Source: Hyparrhenia diplandra
Lineage: Eukaryota; Streptophyta; Magnoliopsida; Poales; Poaceae
DNA: 64,000 nucleotides
Direction: 5' to 3'
Assembly: GCA_015847255.1 (NCBI GenBank)
Contig: JADLZK010013198.1
Coordinates: forward strand, 62,001-126,000
Positions 46,530 to 58,600 of this stretch are shown here, piece by piece. Position 1 is the first letter of the stretch. Each line of letters begins with the position of its first letter. The position numbers and the translations under genes are program-made. A model generated the notes under the pieces. It was not told the DNA's origin. It searched no databases and worked only from the letters and a program-made list of their open reading frames with translations.

Positions 46530-47470
46530 GAAATTGGAGGGGCCGGAGCCCCTATAGGAATATACTAATAAAAATAAACGAAAAGTTCAAGCATACAAAA
46601 GATGCGGCATTACAAAATGATTCAAGAAACAAAAAAGGAAAAAAAAACTGAAAGGTTGAATCAGATCATCTCTAATGACTTTAACCATTGTGAGAAGATA
46701 ATAGAGGAACTGGGTTTTGCTCTTAAGGTAATGAGATTTAACTCCACAAAGAACTTCCTTCTGCATTCCTGGATAGAGGTCAAGTTGGCTTCAAAGATTA
46801 GGGCGTTTCTGGCCATCCAGATGGTCCAGCACATAATGATGAGTGTCTCCATGAAAAATTGAGATTGAAGTTGAGTTTGAAGGGCATCAAGATGACCCAA
46901 CAACCCTAGCATTTGTTGTCTCCAGGTTGATGATCCCCAGCATTGTTGTGCAAATGGACAGTGAATGAAGAGGTGTTCGACTGTCTCCTCTATGTTCTAG
47001 TTACATAGCACATAATCAAAGCTGTGGAGATCCATGTTTTTCCTTTTGAGAATATTTCTTGTACTTAGCCAATCCTTGAGGAGAAGTCGGGGAAAGACTT
47101 TGTGTTTGGGATGTAACATTTCCAGAGCCACCTGAAGGCAATCGTGTAGGATTATGACCCATTAAGGTTCTGTAGACTCTTGAAGTAGAGAGCTTGATGA
47201 TTCCCCCAAAGTAACACCAAATGTCATTCTCAGTGTTCAGTTCTGTTTCGTGCATAATCTGGATTATGGTCTACATTTGATTATGACATTCCTGGGAGAG
47301 GCAAGTGGAAGACTTCTGAGATACCATTTGCATCAAGGGCCTTGAATACTCAAATGTTTTTTTTTTTTTTTCCAAAGGAGTAGCATTCTGGGAATTCTCG
47401 TTGAAAGATGACGTCTGACCAATGGTCATTCCCAAACATACAGGTGTGGCCAATTCGTATTTTTCCCCTC
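46530..47470 (-). pseudogene. 5'-truncated LINE, second copy
   Basis: This is the second copy of the fragment at 11935-12875, with the same blocks (STSRVYRTLMGHNP, CWTIWMARNALIFEANL) and the same truncation point. It therefore arose by segmental duplication, not by a second retrotransposition. Confidence 0.75.
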
Positions 47471-48295
47471 TTCCTGTAAATCGTTCGGTAGAAGTTCGGC
47501 ACGTGGCACCTCTTTGCTGGCGGTTGACGGAGCCGGCCGTCGGCAAAGGATTTGGTTTTTTTTTTTTCTTTCACAACAAATTGGTTACCAGCCGAACGCC
47601 AGATGTCGAACCCTCTGCCGAGAGTCTACTAGACGGCCTTCGACACATGAGCTCTTTGCCAAGAGCCTTACAAGGCCCTCGGCAATTTTTTTTTTATTTT
47701 GGCTTTCATATTTTTCTGTAGCCTTGCTACAACACTTAGAGCTCCATGTTCAAGTTTGGAAATTTTTTCAAACTTTTTACTATATTTCATGAATTTTCAC
47801 CTTTTATTTGAATTTCTTTTGAAAACTCAATTTTGAACTGCAAGTCATTCGAATAATGGATCTAAATGATTGAAAAAATCATATTCATGCTTGTGAGTGT
47901 AACTTGAGGCCTCATCCAGGTCCACGCCCCAAAATTCGAACATCTTGTGTGTGCGAAAATGTCCACTCATTTGTGGGTGAATCGTTTTTAAATTCTATAA
48001 AAAGTAAATGAAGTCAAAAAATCATGAAATTTGACGAGTCGTCATGATATCGCATGCGTAGGCTGAGATAAAATTTTGAGAAGATTTCGTGCACGGTTGC
48101 TTCCCGGATTGCAACCAGGACATCTCCAACTTGTGATAATGAGAAACTCATGTAAGGCCCCTAATAAAAAAATTTTCTCATGTGATGACACTCTAGGTCT
48201 CTCCGGCAGCGGTGGGCTGTGGATGGCATGGTGGAGAAGATAGGGTGGTGGGCGCGGGAGGCCCAAATGGGGTGGTCAGATCCGTCGACCTCCCA

Positions 48296-48310
48296 ACTGG
48301 TGTGATCGGA

Positions 48311-48349
<39 letters not shown>

Positions 48350-48363
48350 GGTGTGATCGGACC
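48296..48363. repeat. Poly(A) tract between 16-base direct repeats, second copy
   Basis: ACTGGTGTGATCGGAC lies at 48296-48311 and 48348-48363 around 37 A. It is longer than the 26 A of the first copy. Confidence 0.6.
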
Positions 48364-48579
48364 CTAGAACCTGGGGGAGGGGGATCACAATTTTGATAGA
48401 AAGCGGGGATACAAATGTAAGGGCCCCTAATAAAAATTTTGGTTCCTCGAGGAAGACCGTTAGAAGAAAGGAAGGAAAACCCATAGCAGCCTATTTAGTA
48501 GGAACCTGCTGGCGCGGTTTAGGAGGAGACGAGCTAGTAAGTTCGTGTTGTTTTTGTTCTACAGGTAGACATCAACGAC

Positions 48580-49926
48580 ATGCATTCCTCTCCAATTGAG
48601 ATTAGCATCCAATCGTCCAAGGCTGTGCAGCCCAGCCATGACAGCAGTAGCAGCGAGTGGGACAGTCATAAGGCCACTGACGTCGTCCCGCTCACTGTAT
48701 TGGACGAGCTCTACGATGAGTACATGTCCAGCATACACGCCTTCCACCCGCCAGCCCCGAGCAACGCCATCCTCGAGGCGGGGCTGGCGAGGGCGCTGGC
48801 CGAGTACCGTGAATGGGCAGGAAGGCTCGTGGTGGACAGCTCCACGGGCCGCCGCGCCATCCTGCTAAACGACGCCGGCGCGCGGTTCGTGGAGGCAACG
48901 GCAGACGCCCCGCTGGAAACCATCATGCCGCTGCTGCCAACCACACCGGTGGTGCGGCGCCTGCACCCCAGCTGCGACGACGGCGCGGTGGAGGAGCTGA
49001 TGCTGGTGCAGATCACGAGGTTCCCCTGCGGCTCCCTCGTTGTTGGGCACACCATGCACCACGCCGTCGGTGACGGCTTCGCCATCTGTCAGTTCTTGCT
49101 CGCGTGGGGCCAATCCACCCGCAACGTCGCCATCGACCCTGTCCCGGTGCATGAGCGAAAGTCTCTTTTCGTTCCCAATGACCCACCACAGGTCCTGTTC
49201 GAGCACCGGGGCAAGGACTTCAAGGACCGTGAAAGTCTGTGGCGCACCGACCGCGTTGCTCGTAACGACGACGAGGTGGTCACACACAAGGTGCGTTTCA
49301 GCACGGAGTTTATGGCTGATCTCAAGTTACGGGCATCTGCGGCCATGCTCCGTCCCTACAGCACGCTGCAGTGCCTGGTGGCGCACCTCTGGCGGTGCAT
49401 GACCAAGGCACGGGGACTCGACGGTGGCCGGGACACGACGCTGCACATCGCCGTCAACGGGCGGGCAAGGAGGAGCTGCCCGTTGGTGCCCACGGGATAT
49501 ACCGGCAACGCTGTGCTGTGGGCGCACCCGACCACAACAGCACAAGAGCTCTTGGCTCGTCCTCTTGGGCTTGGGCAAGCCTCGGATCTCATCCGCCGGG
49601 AGGTTGCCCGTGTGGACGATGCTTATTTCAGATCGTTCATCGACTTCGTGAAATCTGTGGACGTGAAACAGGAGGGTCTGGTGTCCATGGCTGACGCAGC
49701 CGAGTGCCTGGACGACGGTGAGGTATACTGCCTCCGGGGCATCCCGTTCTACGACCTCGACTTTGGCGGCGGCCAGCAATTCTTGTTTATGCCAAGTTAT
49801 CGTCCGGTTGACGGTCTCATCTACATCTTACCGTCTGCTCCCTTCGGCGACGGAAGCGTGGAAGCGCAGGTGTCTCTTTTCAGCTGCGTCATGGCCGCCT
49901 TCAAGGACCACTGCTACTCGTTTTAG
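48580..49926 (+). CDS. BAHD hydroxycinnamoyl-CoA:amine N-acyltransferase (agmatine coumaroyltransferase-like), copy C
   Basis: This is an intact 448-residue single-exon frame. The family transfers a hydroxycinnamoyl group from CoA to an amine in the cytosol, giving phenolamides used in defence. The closest enzyme I recall is barley agmatine coumaroyltransferase (hordatine pathway), but the amine (agmatine, tryptamine or putrescine) cannot be read from sequence. The catalytic HXXXD is H161-AVG-D165 in HTMHHAVGDG, and DFGGG is at 394-398 in place of canonical DFGWG, as I recall for the barley enzyme. Other family blocks are IHAFHPPAP (52-60), EYREWAGRL (75-83), STLQCLVAHLWR (261-272) and GYTGNAVLWA (306-315). 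There is no signal peptide or membrane segment. The start is favoured because frame and similarity begin there, although A starts later in alignment (MKITVQSSKAVKP aligns with IEISIQSSKAVQP). TTGTTCTACAG ending at 48564 may be a leader-intron acceptor. Confidence 0.92.
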   Translation: MHSSPIEISIQSSKAVQPSHDSSSSEWDSHKATDVVPLTVLDELYDEYMSSIHAFHPPAPSNAILEAGLARALAEYREWAGRLVVDSSTGRRAILLNDAGARFVEATADAPLETIMPLLPTTPVVRRLHPSCDDGAVEELMLVQITRFPCGSLVVGHTMHHAVGDGFAICQFLLAWGQSTRNVAIDPVPVHERKSLFVPNDPPQVLFEHRGKDFKDRESLWRTDRVARNDDEVVTHKVRFSTEFMADLKLRASAAMLRPYSTLQCLVAHLWRCMTKARGLDGGRDTTLHIAVNGRARRSCPLVPTGYTGNAVLWAHPTTTAQELLARPLGLGQASDLIRREVARVDDAYFRSFIDFVKSVDVKQEGLVSMADAAECLDDGEVYCLRGIPFYDLDFGGGQQFLFMPSYRPVDGLIYILPSAPFGDGSVEAQVSLFSCVMAAFKDHCYSF

Positions 49927-49986
49927 ACCGGTCTCAGTAGAGAGTTTCACTTTGTTGTTTCCAAAGTTGCCGTGTCATGATAATGA

Positions 49987-49992
49987 AATAAA
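49987..49992 (+). terminator. Polyadenylation signal of copy C
   Basis: AATAAA lies about 60 bases after the stop codon in an AT-rich 3' region. The same site is at 15390-15395 in copy B. Confidence 0.5.
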
Positions 49993-50060
49993 ACGGGAAT
50001 GAAATTCCCTCTCTCTCAATACAAAGTTTCATTTAGAGTTTTAAAACCATTTAATTATAG

Positions 50061-50650
50061 ATGGCCAAACGGGCCGCCCAGGCACGGCACTAGCACGCTT
50101 AGGCACGGCACGCGGGCACGGCGGCTCGTCGTGTGCCGTCGCTTCGTGCCGCGTGCGGCATCATCTGGCCCCAGGCACGCCCTATCGGAGGTTGCCGCGT
50201 GTCGCCCCGCGCTGCAGGGCACGACGGCCTGTTGAGGCCGCGCCGCCCGTCGCCGCCGAAGTCGCAGACGCGCCGCCACCACGTTGTTGTCGTTGTAAAA
50301 GCCAAGCATGGCTGCCTTCTGGTTGTTGTCGTTCGCGCCGCCTCCTGTCGCCTAAGCTCGCTGTTGTCGCACCACCTTTTTTGCGCCGCCGCGGGTGAGG
50401 CCGTCGCGCTGCCTTTCCACCCGCCGTGGGCGCAGGCCGCCGACGCCTTCTGACCTTGGCGCCGCGCGGGCAGGCCGGGCGCAGCGACGGGCGCCACCGG
50501 GGACGAGGCCGCACGAGCCATGGGGGAGATGAGGTGGATAAGGCCAGTGAGAGGATGGCGGCGACGAGAGGACGGGGTTGTGTCCTCGCGCGTAAGACTA
50601 TCCGCACTCATATTCCTCTATTTACTTACTCTACTAGTATAGTGCCCGTG
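50061..50650. repeat. GC-rich GGCACGGCAC-type repeat, copy next to C
   Basis: Same segment as 15464-16075, starting GATGGCCAAACGGGCCGCCC and ending ACTAGTATAGTGCCCGTGCG. It shows many small indels relative to the other two copies. Confidence 0.5.
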
Positions 50651-51338
50651 CGTTGACACGGTTTCATTTAAGAAATACACTTAAAAAAACAACCTGACAC
50701 TATCTACAACTAATATAGTGCTCATGTTCGATAGCCTATTCTGAAATTGATTTCAGATTACATGCATTTTCTTTCCAAAGTTATCTTTTTTTGTCATAAG
50801 GAGAAAATGCAAATCTGAATTCTGTGAAAAAATTATGGTTATGTACTTGTCGAAAAAGAAATTAGGACCAAGTCACATAGTAATATAGAGGGAGTAGTAT
50901 AGCAATACGTTTTGCGACAGAAACAGGAGCAGTGGAAAATCTGGAAATGCCGGCAGTAATAGATCCACTCATGGGTGATATTCACATTCAGAGTATGGTG
51001 CTTAGAGAATAGTGAAAATGTTTAGATCCAGATCGCCTGCAAACAAATACACCATCTCTATCTCAATTCAAGAAAACACCATATTGTAACCCTTCTGTGC
51101 AGAGTGCAAAAAAAACATCAAATGACATGCTAATTGCTATCCAGTTGAATACAACGAGAATGTGGATGAAAAACAAGTATGGCTCACGCTATATACACTG
51201 TACAACATGCTGGGAAATAAGTCCAACACTCTGATGTGAAGATATCGTTCCCAGTGTCTTGCATGTGTTTTTGTAAGTAATTAGTCAGCAACACAACATG
51301 CACTATGCTAAACCATTGGTTCATAAAGAGTATACTAC
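50651..51338. other. AT-rich spacer, no gene seen
   Basis: This is the second full copy of 16076-16753 and is nearly identical to it. Confidence 0.5.
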
Positions 51339-54300
51339 CACTATACCACAGCCCAATTGGACGTATGACCATTGGTTGGTAAAAATATCGAAATGGCGTT
51401 GGACGGTTGGTCGGCATATCTTTGTAATAGACGGTTGGTCGTCATATCTTACAATTGCGGCTGAAGGTCGGTCGCTATTTTTATTTTCATTTAGCGTTGG
51501 ACGGTCGGTCTGCATAGCTCATTTCTGTATATTGAATTGGGCCTGCCCGCCATGACTTTAGCCCATTGGCGCCTGAAATTTCGAGGACCCAACTAATTGA
51601 CACTCCACAAAAGCCTCTCCTGTTTTTCCCCAATCCCAGCCGCCACTCTCCCCATTCCTAGCCGCCACTCTTGCCACGACCCTGACGCCCTCCCACACAC
51701 GCCAGTACCCGGTCGCCGCCGTTGTCCCCTGTCGCCACCGTGCCGAAGCGACCCCTGCTGCCCCTACCACCGACGCCCCTACTACCCCAGCGCCCACGGC
51801 GCCCCTGCCCGTACCACCGATGCTCCCTGCTGCCCCTACTCCGACCCGCGTCCGTCCGCGGCAGCCGCCGCCAGCGTGAAGGTGGTGCGCCCCTCGTCGC
51901 CCGGCGTGGAGGCGGGCGGTCGCCCGCGTCTTCAGGGGCGCTTTCGAGGCCCCATCGGGACGGACAGCCCCTGCTCGAGGCATGTAGTTTGGCCATCAAG
52001 CTAAAATAATGCATAGCTTAGAGATGTTTGCAATGGTTGCACAGCTCACATCTCATATAGTTTGCTTGCACTCATTACAAAATGATTCATCTCTAGTAAG
52101 TCCTAACAAAAGCATTCATCTATAGTTAGAATGTCCAAAATAATGCATTGGCCATGCACACATCGATCCAACTTCTCACAGCATGCATCAGGCTACCTCT
52201 AGCAATTACCTCCCACCTGAAAATAAAAGATTACATCCATCAGTGGTACGACCAACAACTTGACATTTTAAGTTCAAACAATATGCACCTGCATAAGATT
52301 GAGGGATCTATATTTCGTTGTCTGCAAGTATCAGTGGCGCAAGTCATATATAACAGTTCACTGCAAGTCACCAGATGCATCTTGCATTGCTCTTTTAATT
52401 AAATTGTGGTCTTTGCATGGTTTCATTTAAAAGAGAATGTGACTTACAGTGTGGCTGACTGAGAAGGGATGGTCCTCCGGGCTCCCTGCCCATGCCATGT
52501 ACTTCTGAAGAAATGGTTCAAGAGAAACATCGCAAGCAATTAGTAAAAGCACTTATGTCTCTCTATCTTAGCAGAGAGTTAAACAGGCAGCACACAAAGA
52601 TAACTTCATACAGTATTTGAGAACACAATTGATGAGAGGAGGCATTGACATATGGAAGTTAAGCCAAGCACTAGTTAACACAGCAAACTAAACTAGGATG
52701 AGGCGTCATGGAGGCGTCGCCGCCGCCGTCGCTGCTGCGTCGTCATCGGCTTCCTCGTCGCCGCCCCCCCCCGTCGCCCTGGTATGTTTAAATAAAATAG
52801 CACCACCGCCTCTCCTGCGGATCTCTTCCCGCTCCATCGCTCCGCCTCCTCCAGCGCCGCCGCCGAGATCCGCCCGCTCCACTGCGTCCCGCCCGCCCGC
52901 CTCTTTCCACTGCCCACCAAGCAGCGCCTCTGGCCCGCGGGTACACCGCAAGATCCTACGACACCGTCCCGGCAGCCGAGCCTCCCACCGAAGCTCGAGG
53001 GGCGGCGACTTCATGCCCGCCGCCCGCCGGAATCTTCCACATCTTTGGGTCGTCGGCGATGAGTCTTCTTGACGGCGTCTTCATCCACCCCAAGCCTTAG
53101 CTCGGCGAGGCCCTACCGCACCCTGCAACAAGCGTCCCGGCGCTCAAGATGCGACTCACCCGGCTGACACGCCGCGTGATAAGGATCTAGTTTTAGGGTC
53201 CCTTACGTAAGTGGCTCCTTCTCCAAGGGCCTAGATGTAAAACCGCTGCCTTAATCTAATATATATTTGCCTTTGTCAAAAAAAACCTAGGATGAGGGCA
53301 TGCAAATCGATGTTGAGGCCAGAACTCTACATTGCTTCAACGTCTTCTCCCTAAAAAGGACAGTAGGTGCATTCCAAAAGACGATGGATAGCAGGTACAG
53401 TACATAACAGCAGGTTCAGCACTTGATAATAACCATATAAAATCAAGTTCCAGATCACAGGTTCTAACTAATAGAACTCAGTAATACTCATAGGACTGAA
53501 CACATTCAGTTATTAATTCATTGATAATGACTGAACACATTCAGCTACCAATTCTATTAGACTGAAAACATTCTATTGAACTGAACACAGACTGTTGTAC
53601 AGAAAGGTTGGCGAACATTAGAACATTTATGAAGTCATAGTATATACTGGGAAAGTGGTACCCATCTAACCTGCTGATGTGATATAAAACGCTGAGATCA
53701 ACAATGATCTCTATGCATATCAATTCTTCACATTGGCAACTGAATGAACTATAGTTCCTTGTCCGTTTAACTTGATCTGTATTATTCTGCACACACATGA
53801 ATGTGCTAAGTTAGAAGCATCCTTCATTAACTTTTCCAGAACTATTCTTTTGTTGTAAGTTTTTCCAGCAACCAAAAAATCAAAGACTTTTTTAGGAAGG
53901 CAATCACACGTTCCTCGTTTCTCACCTTAATATTTATGTAGAACATTATGTAGAACATTAAGGAAGCATCTTCAATCTTAGTAAGAGAAAATACTAATCA
54001 CACATATTAAGTGGTCCTAATACAGTGAGGCAATAAATTATATTTGGCTGTGCACATATATTACAGAAATAAAATACCTTTGCTGACATTTTCATAATCC
54101 TTTCTTTTTCAGAAGTACATGCAGTGTATCAGAAACCAAATTGCATTTCCTAAAATAGAGAAGAAAGACCCATAAGCACCGCCAATTGCCAAACCAAATT
54201 TGCACACGGATAGGACAGGAAGAATGTTTTCCATACTGCTGTATCCAGAGCCCTCACATACACCTGAAATCAAAAGGTAAAAACTCACTGCCAAACCAAA

Positions 54301-55435
54301 TTGACCAGACCACAGAATGCGGGAGGATTTAGGGACTAGGGTGTCGGATTAGCACATCCAAGGAGGGGATTATGCAGATCCAGTCAATCAACGTTTATCC
54401 CCGAAATTCCATAACCCTAGTTCACGAATTCCAGGACAAGCTGATTGGTACCGCTGGAGGAGGACAAGGTGAGGTACCGCCGAAACCCAAGGTCGTCGTC
54501 GCCATCAGGCCGGGTCCGGGCACTCAGGTTAATCACCAGTTCAAATGTAAAAGTAACACATCCAAATCTGTCAAAATAGTTTCAGATTGAGTTCTCTTCA
54601 TTCTTCATTAAGCAGCACTTATTAAAGGGGCCTCAATTCATAGCGTCATTAGATCAGTGAGGATAAATGCAATAAGGATGCGGGGAGGTCATGGCACAAC
54701 CTCTCGCAGCTGCTCATCACAGACCGCGTCCTCGAAGACCTTCTACTCCTCTTACGCCGCCCTGGACACCTTCCCGCCAGCTATGAACTGAAATTGTTGG
54801 CCGCCTCCTCGAGCAGGGGCCGTCCGTCGCGTGGGGCCTCGAGCGCCCCTGAAGACGAGGCGATCGCCGCCTCGACGCCGGCGATGAGGGGCGCACCACC
54901 TTCAGGCTGGCAGCGGCTGCCGCGGACGCGTCAGGAGTAGCGGCAGCAGGGGCGTCGGTGGTACGGCAGGGGCGTCTGGCGCGGGGGCAGTAGGGGCAGC
55001 AGGGGGCGTCGATGGTAGGGACAGCAGGGGTCGTCGGGCGCGGGGGCGACAGGGACGGCGGCGGTGACCGGGGTACCGGCGTGTGGGGAGGGCGTGAAGG
55101 TCGCGGCAAGAGTGGCGGCTGGGATTGGGGAAAACCGGAGAGGCTAGGGTTGAGGAGCGTCAATTAGTTGGGTCCTCGAAATTTTAGGCGCCAATGGGCC
55201 GAAGTCATGGCGGGCAAGCCCAATTCAATATACAGATGGACTAAATAAATGAGCTATGCCGACCGACCATCCAACGCTAAATGAAAATAAAAGTAGCTTA
55301 TCCAACCTTCATGCCGCAATAGTAAGATATGACGACCGACCGTCTATTACAAAGATATGCCGACCAACCGTCCAACGTTATTTCGATATTTTTACCAACC
55401 AATGGTCAAACGTCCAATTGGGTTGTGGCATAGTG
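51339..55435. mobile_element. Inverted-repeat element with exon-like cargo, second copy
   Basis: Inverted arms are at 51339-51980 and 54807-55435, with the same CACTATACCAC / complement ends as 16754-20869. The interior is colinear with the first copy, including the splice-flanked 57-base exon-like piece near 52475. Flanks are the same as in unit 1 and show no target duplication. Confidence 0.6.
52693..53297 (+). mobile_element. Poly(A)-tailed retroposon, second copy
   Basis: CTAGGATGAGG at 52693-52703 and 53287-53297 flank the same insert, here ending in only 8 A. Confidence 0.75.
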
Positions 55436-55677
55436 CAAGGAAATAAGAGAATTTCAAATATTCAGCTTCAGGTTGCCATCTGGGGAGGTTTAGTTTCAGC
55501 TCGGGCTAGCAACCGTGTATTCGATTCAGGCCACTCGGAATGGGTCTGGTCTCTGCTGTCTAGGAATACGCCCGGCTACAAAGTAAGTCCGTACGCATCT
55601 TACCCTTTCACAAGAGGAGCATAATAGTGGTACATGCGCTTTTATCCCAAGAGAAGCCAGTGACATATTGGACATGC
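55436..55677 (+). pseudogene. Middle piece of Gypsy-2 gag, second copy, ending in the CATGC duplication
   Basis: Second copy of 20870-21107 with the VSPYASYPFTRGA and WYMR-like patches. The final CATGC (55673-55677) is the left target duplication of the Gypsy-1 LTR; the right copy is at 60207-60211. Confidence 0.45.
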
Positions 55678-58600
55678 TGTAACACCCTAGGTGTTAAGCA
55701 TCTTGAAAGCATGAGCATTTGCATATCATGATCATCATTTCATGCATAAGCATGTTGATAGTAGCATTTACTTTGTTTTGACTCCATTTCATGCTTGATT
55801 GATCTAGCTACTCTAGGATCTTAGCTATAATGATGTTTTGGACCTAGATTGTGCCTAGATATATTTTTGACATAATTTAGGACCATGTTTGAGCTTGAGT
55901 TTCAATTTAGAAATTTTATTTTAAATCTGCCCTAGAGGTCAAACCTCTTTTGAGTCATTTTGAAACTCCTTTCAAAAAGTGCTTGATAGAGTGGTTTCTA
56001 GCAAAAAGTTTCTATAGATGAAATGTAGTACTTTTTATGTAGAACAAATGATCTTTTATGAGTTTCTTGTGAAAAGGTTTGGAAATGGTTCAAATAGTGC
56101 CCAACAGTTTGGGTCAAATTTGAGTTGAATTCAAACTCTGTTTTGAATGGTTTGAGTTGACCTTGCTGTTTTTAATTTTTATCTCCAAATCTAGGCCGAA
56201 TTAGAAAAAGTTCATATTGAGTGTTTTGTAGCCTATGAAATTCTCTACAAAGTTGATGTTTTGACTTTTTCCAAATTCTGCACGAATCTCGACGCCGCGT
56301 GCTAAAAAAACCAGGGCTGACTCGAAAAGGGGGGGGGGGACCTATCGGCCTTCGTCCGCCCGACAGCCGCCGGGCGGCGTGGCCACCGCAGCGCGCCGCC
56401 GATGTGCGGCTTTCGGGCAGCCGCGTCCATTCGCCCACGTGCCTTAAAAACCGTGCCCCACGCCCTGCCTAACCCTAGCCTCACTCCCCGAAGCCGCCAC
56501 CCCCCTCCCTTTCAGCGCGAGAAACACGCCACCACGCGAGCTCCGCCCGCCAGCGTTCGCCCGTCGCCCGTCGCGCCAATCCACCCCAAACTGAATCCCT
56601 AGTGCCGCCATGAGCTGCTCTACCTAAAAGCCAGCGTCGAATCGAGGTGAGGACCAAGGTATCGAATCTAACTTGCAGCGCCGCCCTTTCGGCGCCCGAG
56701 TCGCCATGGCGCCCGTTAGGGCAAGCTCACGCTGAGCTCGTAGATCGAGTTTAGGCCGCGCCGTGTTTTAGAGTCGCCTAGAGGTGCTTGAGGTCTCGAG
56801 CTAGGTGGTTGAGTAGATCCGGCCACCAATTCGCCGGGACGCGTCATCGCCGACGCGATGATGATGCCCGCCGCCGCTGCCGTTCGATTTTTCTCCGTCG
56901 TTGCTCGTTGAGCTTGAAATGGCTTTGCATGTCCTAGTTAGGTCAAGAGGAGTCGAGAACGGGCTTGGTTCGTCCCGCCGAGCAACCGAAACGGCCGGTC
57001 CGCCGCCGTCAGCGCCGCCCGGCGCTTGCATCCCGCCGTCGTCGTCGTCGTTTTTAGCCGGTTCGGTCGCGAACCATGGGCACCTATGAGTCCGTCCTCG
57101 TGAGTAGAGTCCGAATGGTATAGCTGGTTGCGCGATTTTGGTCATCGCCGTGAAGATCCGCCCAGACCCGGCCGCTGCGCTACGCCGTAATCGCTGACAT
57201 GCGGGCCCCAGCGTCCTTTTTTTTTTCTTTTTCTTTTTGCTTTTTCCAGCTTTGAATGCAAAGCTTAGAAAATTCATAACTTGGTCATTTTGAGTCCTTT
57301 TTGAGTGAAACAAATTTTGTCATGCTTGTTAGATGATAGGCTACAGTATAAAATTATGAAACCCTATTTTCTGATAACTTTTATATAGAGTTTTATTTAT
57401 GGCTAGAAATGCATGGAAATTGAGGAAAATCATATCTTTTAATTGGTGCAAGATAAAAATATGCTTTCTGTGCAAAAAGTGCTTGTTTTTGTGAGTAGAA
57501 TCCAGAAAAAATATCATGCATGGTATGTTTTGTAGAAGAAATGTGATTTTCTATTTATGTGCTTCGTGCAAGGTGATCTTTAGAAATTCATAGAAAAATA
57601 AATATTAGGGTTTTGGATGTGAGACTTGGTATGCTTGTGTTTGATAGGTTTTAGAAGCTTATCATACTCAGAAATCTGTTGTCCGACACTTTTCGTAGTA
57701 CAAAGTATTTTCATGCCTAGTTTTATCACTAGCTTGTCATTTTTGTGTAGGGCAGTGTAGACATGATCTTGCCATGAAATTTTATGGTAGTTGTTATATT
57801 CCAGTACTATGCTCTGGTAATTTTGTAGAATTTTTGGAAGTAGTTATGTATTTATCATATTTGTGGTGCATGGAAAATAGGCTAGAAATACATGTTTATA
57901 TGAAGGTAATATGTGATGGTATTTTTATTATGTGTTCCTAGCATGAATAGGATCTGTTAGTGAGCTTGGTTTGGTCAGCTTAGCAGTTTTGACATTTTCT
58001 TGTTCCTAGCATTTTATATATTTATAGTGTGCATGTGTAGTGTTTGATAGGGCCTATCATTTTATGTGCTTTAATTTATCCTTTGGCTTGTCCAGTAGAT
58101 TTATTTGGTAGATAATTACTTGGTTTACCTGCTGGTTAAGTTTGAGATAGTTTGCATGAGTAGTTTGTGAGATATGGAGGTTGTATGTGAGGTTTGAGTT
58201 GAAAACAGAGCCTCTGTTTTCTCTAATTTCGAGGCTGTTAGGTTCAGATTCAGTTCTGGGTGATGTGGAATGTTTTGTAGGAAATTTTGTTAGCTTCCCA
58301 TAGAGTCCTAGTTCACTGAATTTGGAGTTGTAGAACTTCTCGTGTGATTGTTTTAGTGACAGTATGTCGGGCTGCCATTTCTGTCATTAGTAAGTTAGTG
58401 TTTGCTTGATGTGGGTTATTAGGGTTTCTTTGTGTAGAATTAATTGTGTCTCTACAGAAGAGATATGTACTTACTAATAGCTTGCATCATGAAGCATCCA
58501 TCCATCATACATATATTACTTTATGCAAGTCGATATTCATGTAATCGTAATCATATCTTTTCTCCATCATATGCATCATCTTAGGATCGGGAGAAGTGTT

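Noticed and set aside
49744..49758. DFGGG instead of DFGWG in copy C as a loss-of-function change
   Set aside because: As I recall, barley agmatine coumaroyltransferase also has DFGGG, so it is probably normal for this clade.
48711..49779. Minus-strand frames of 78-150 residues opposite copy C
   Set aside because: They are shadows of the GC-rich third-position codon bias of the BAHD CDS; the same shadows occur at copy B.
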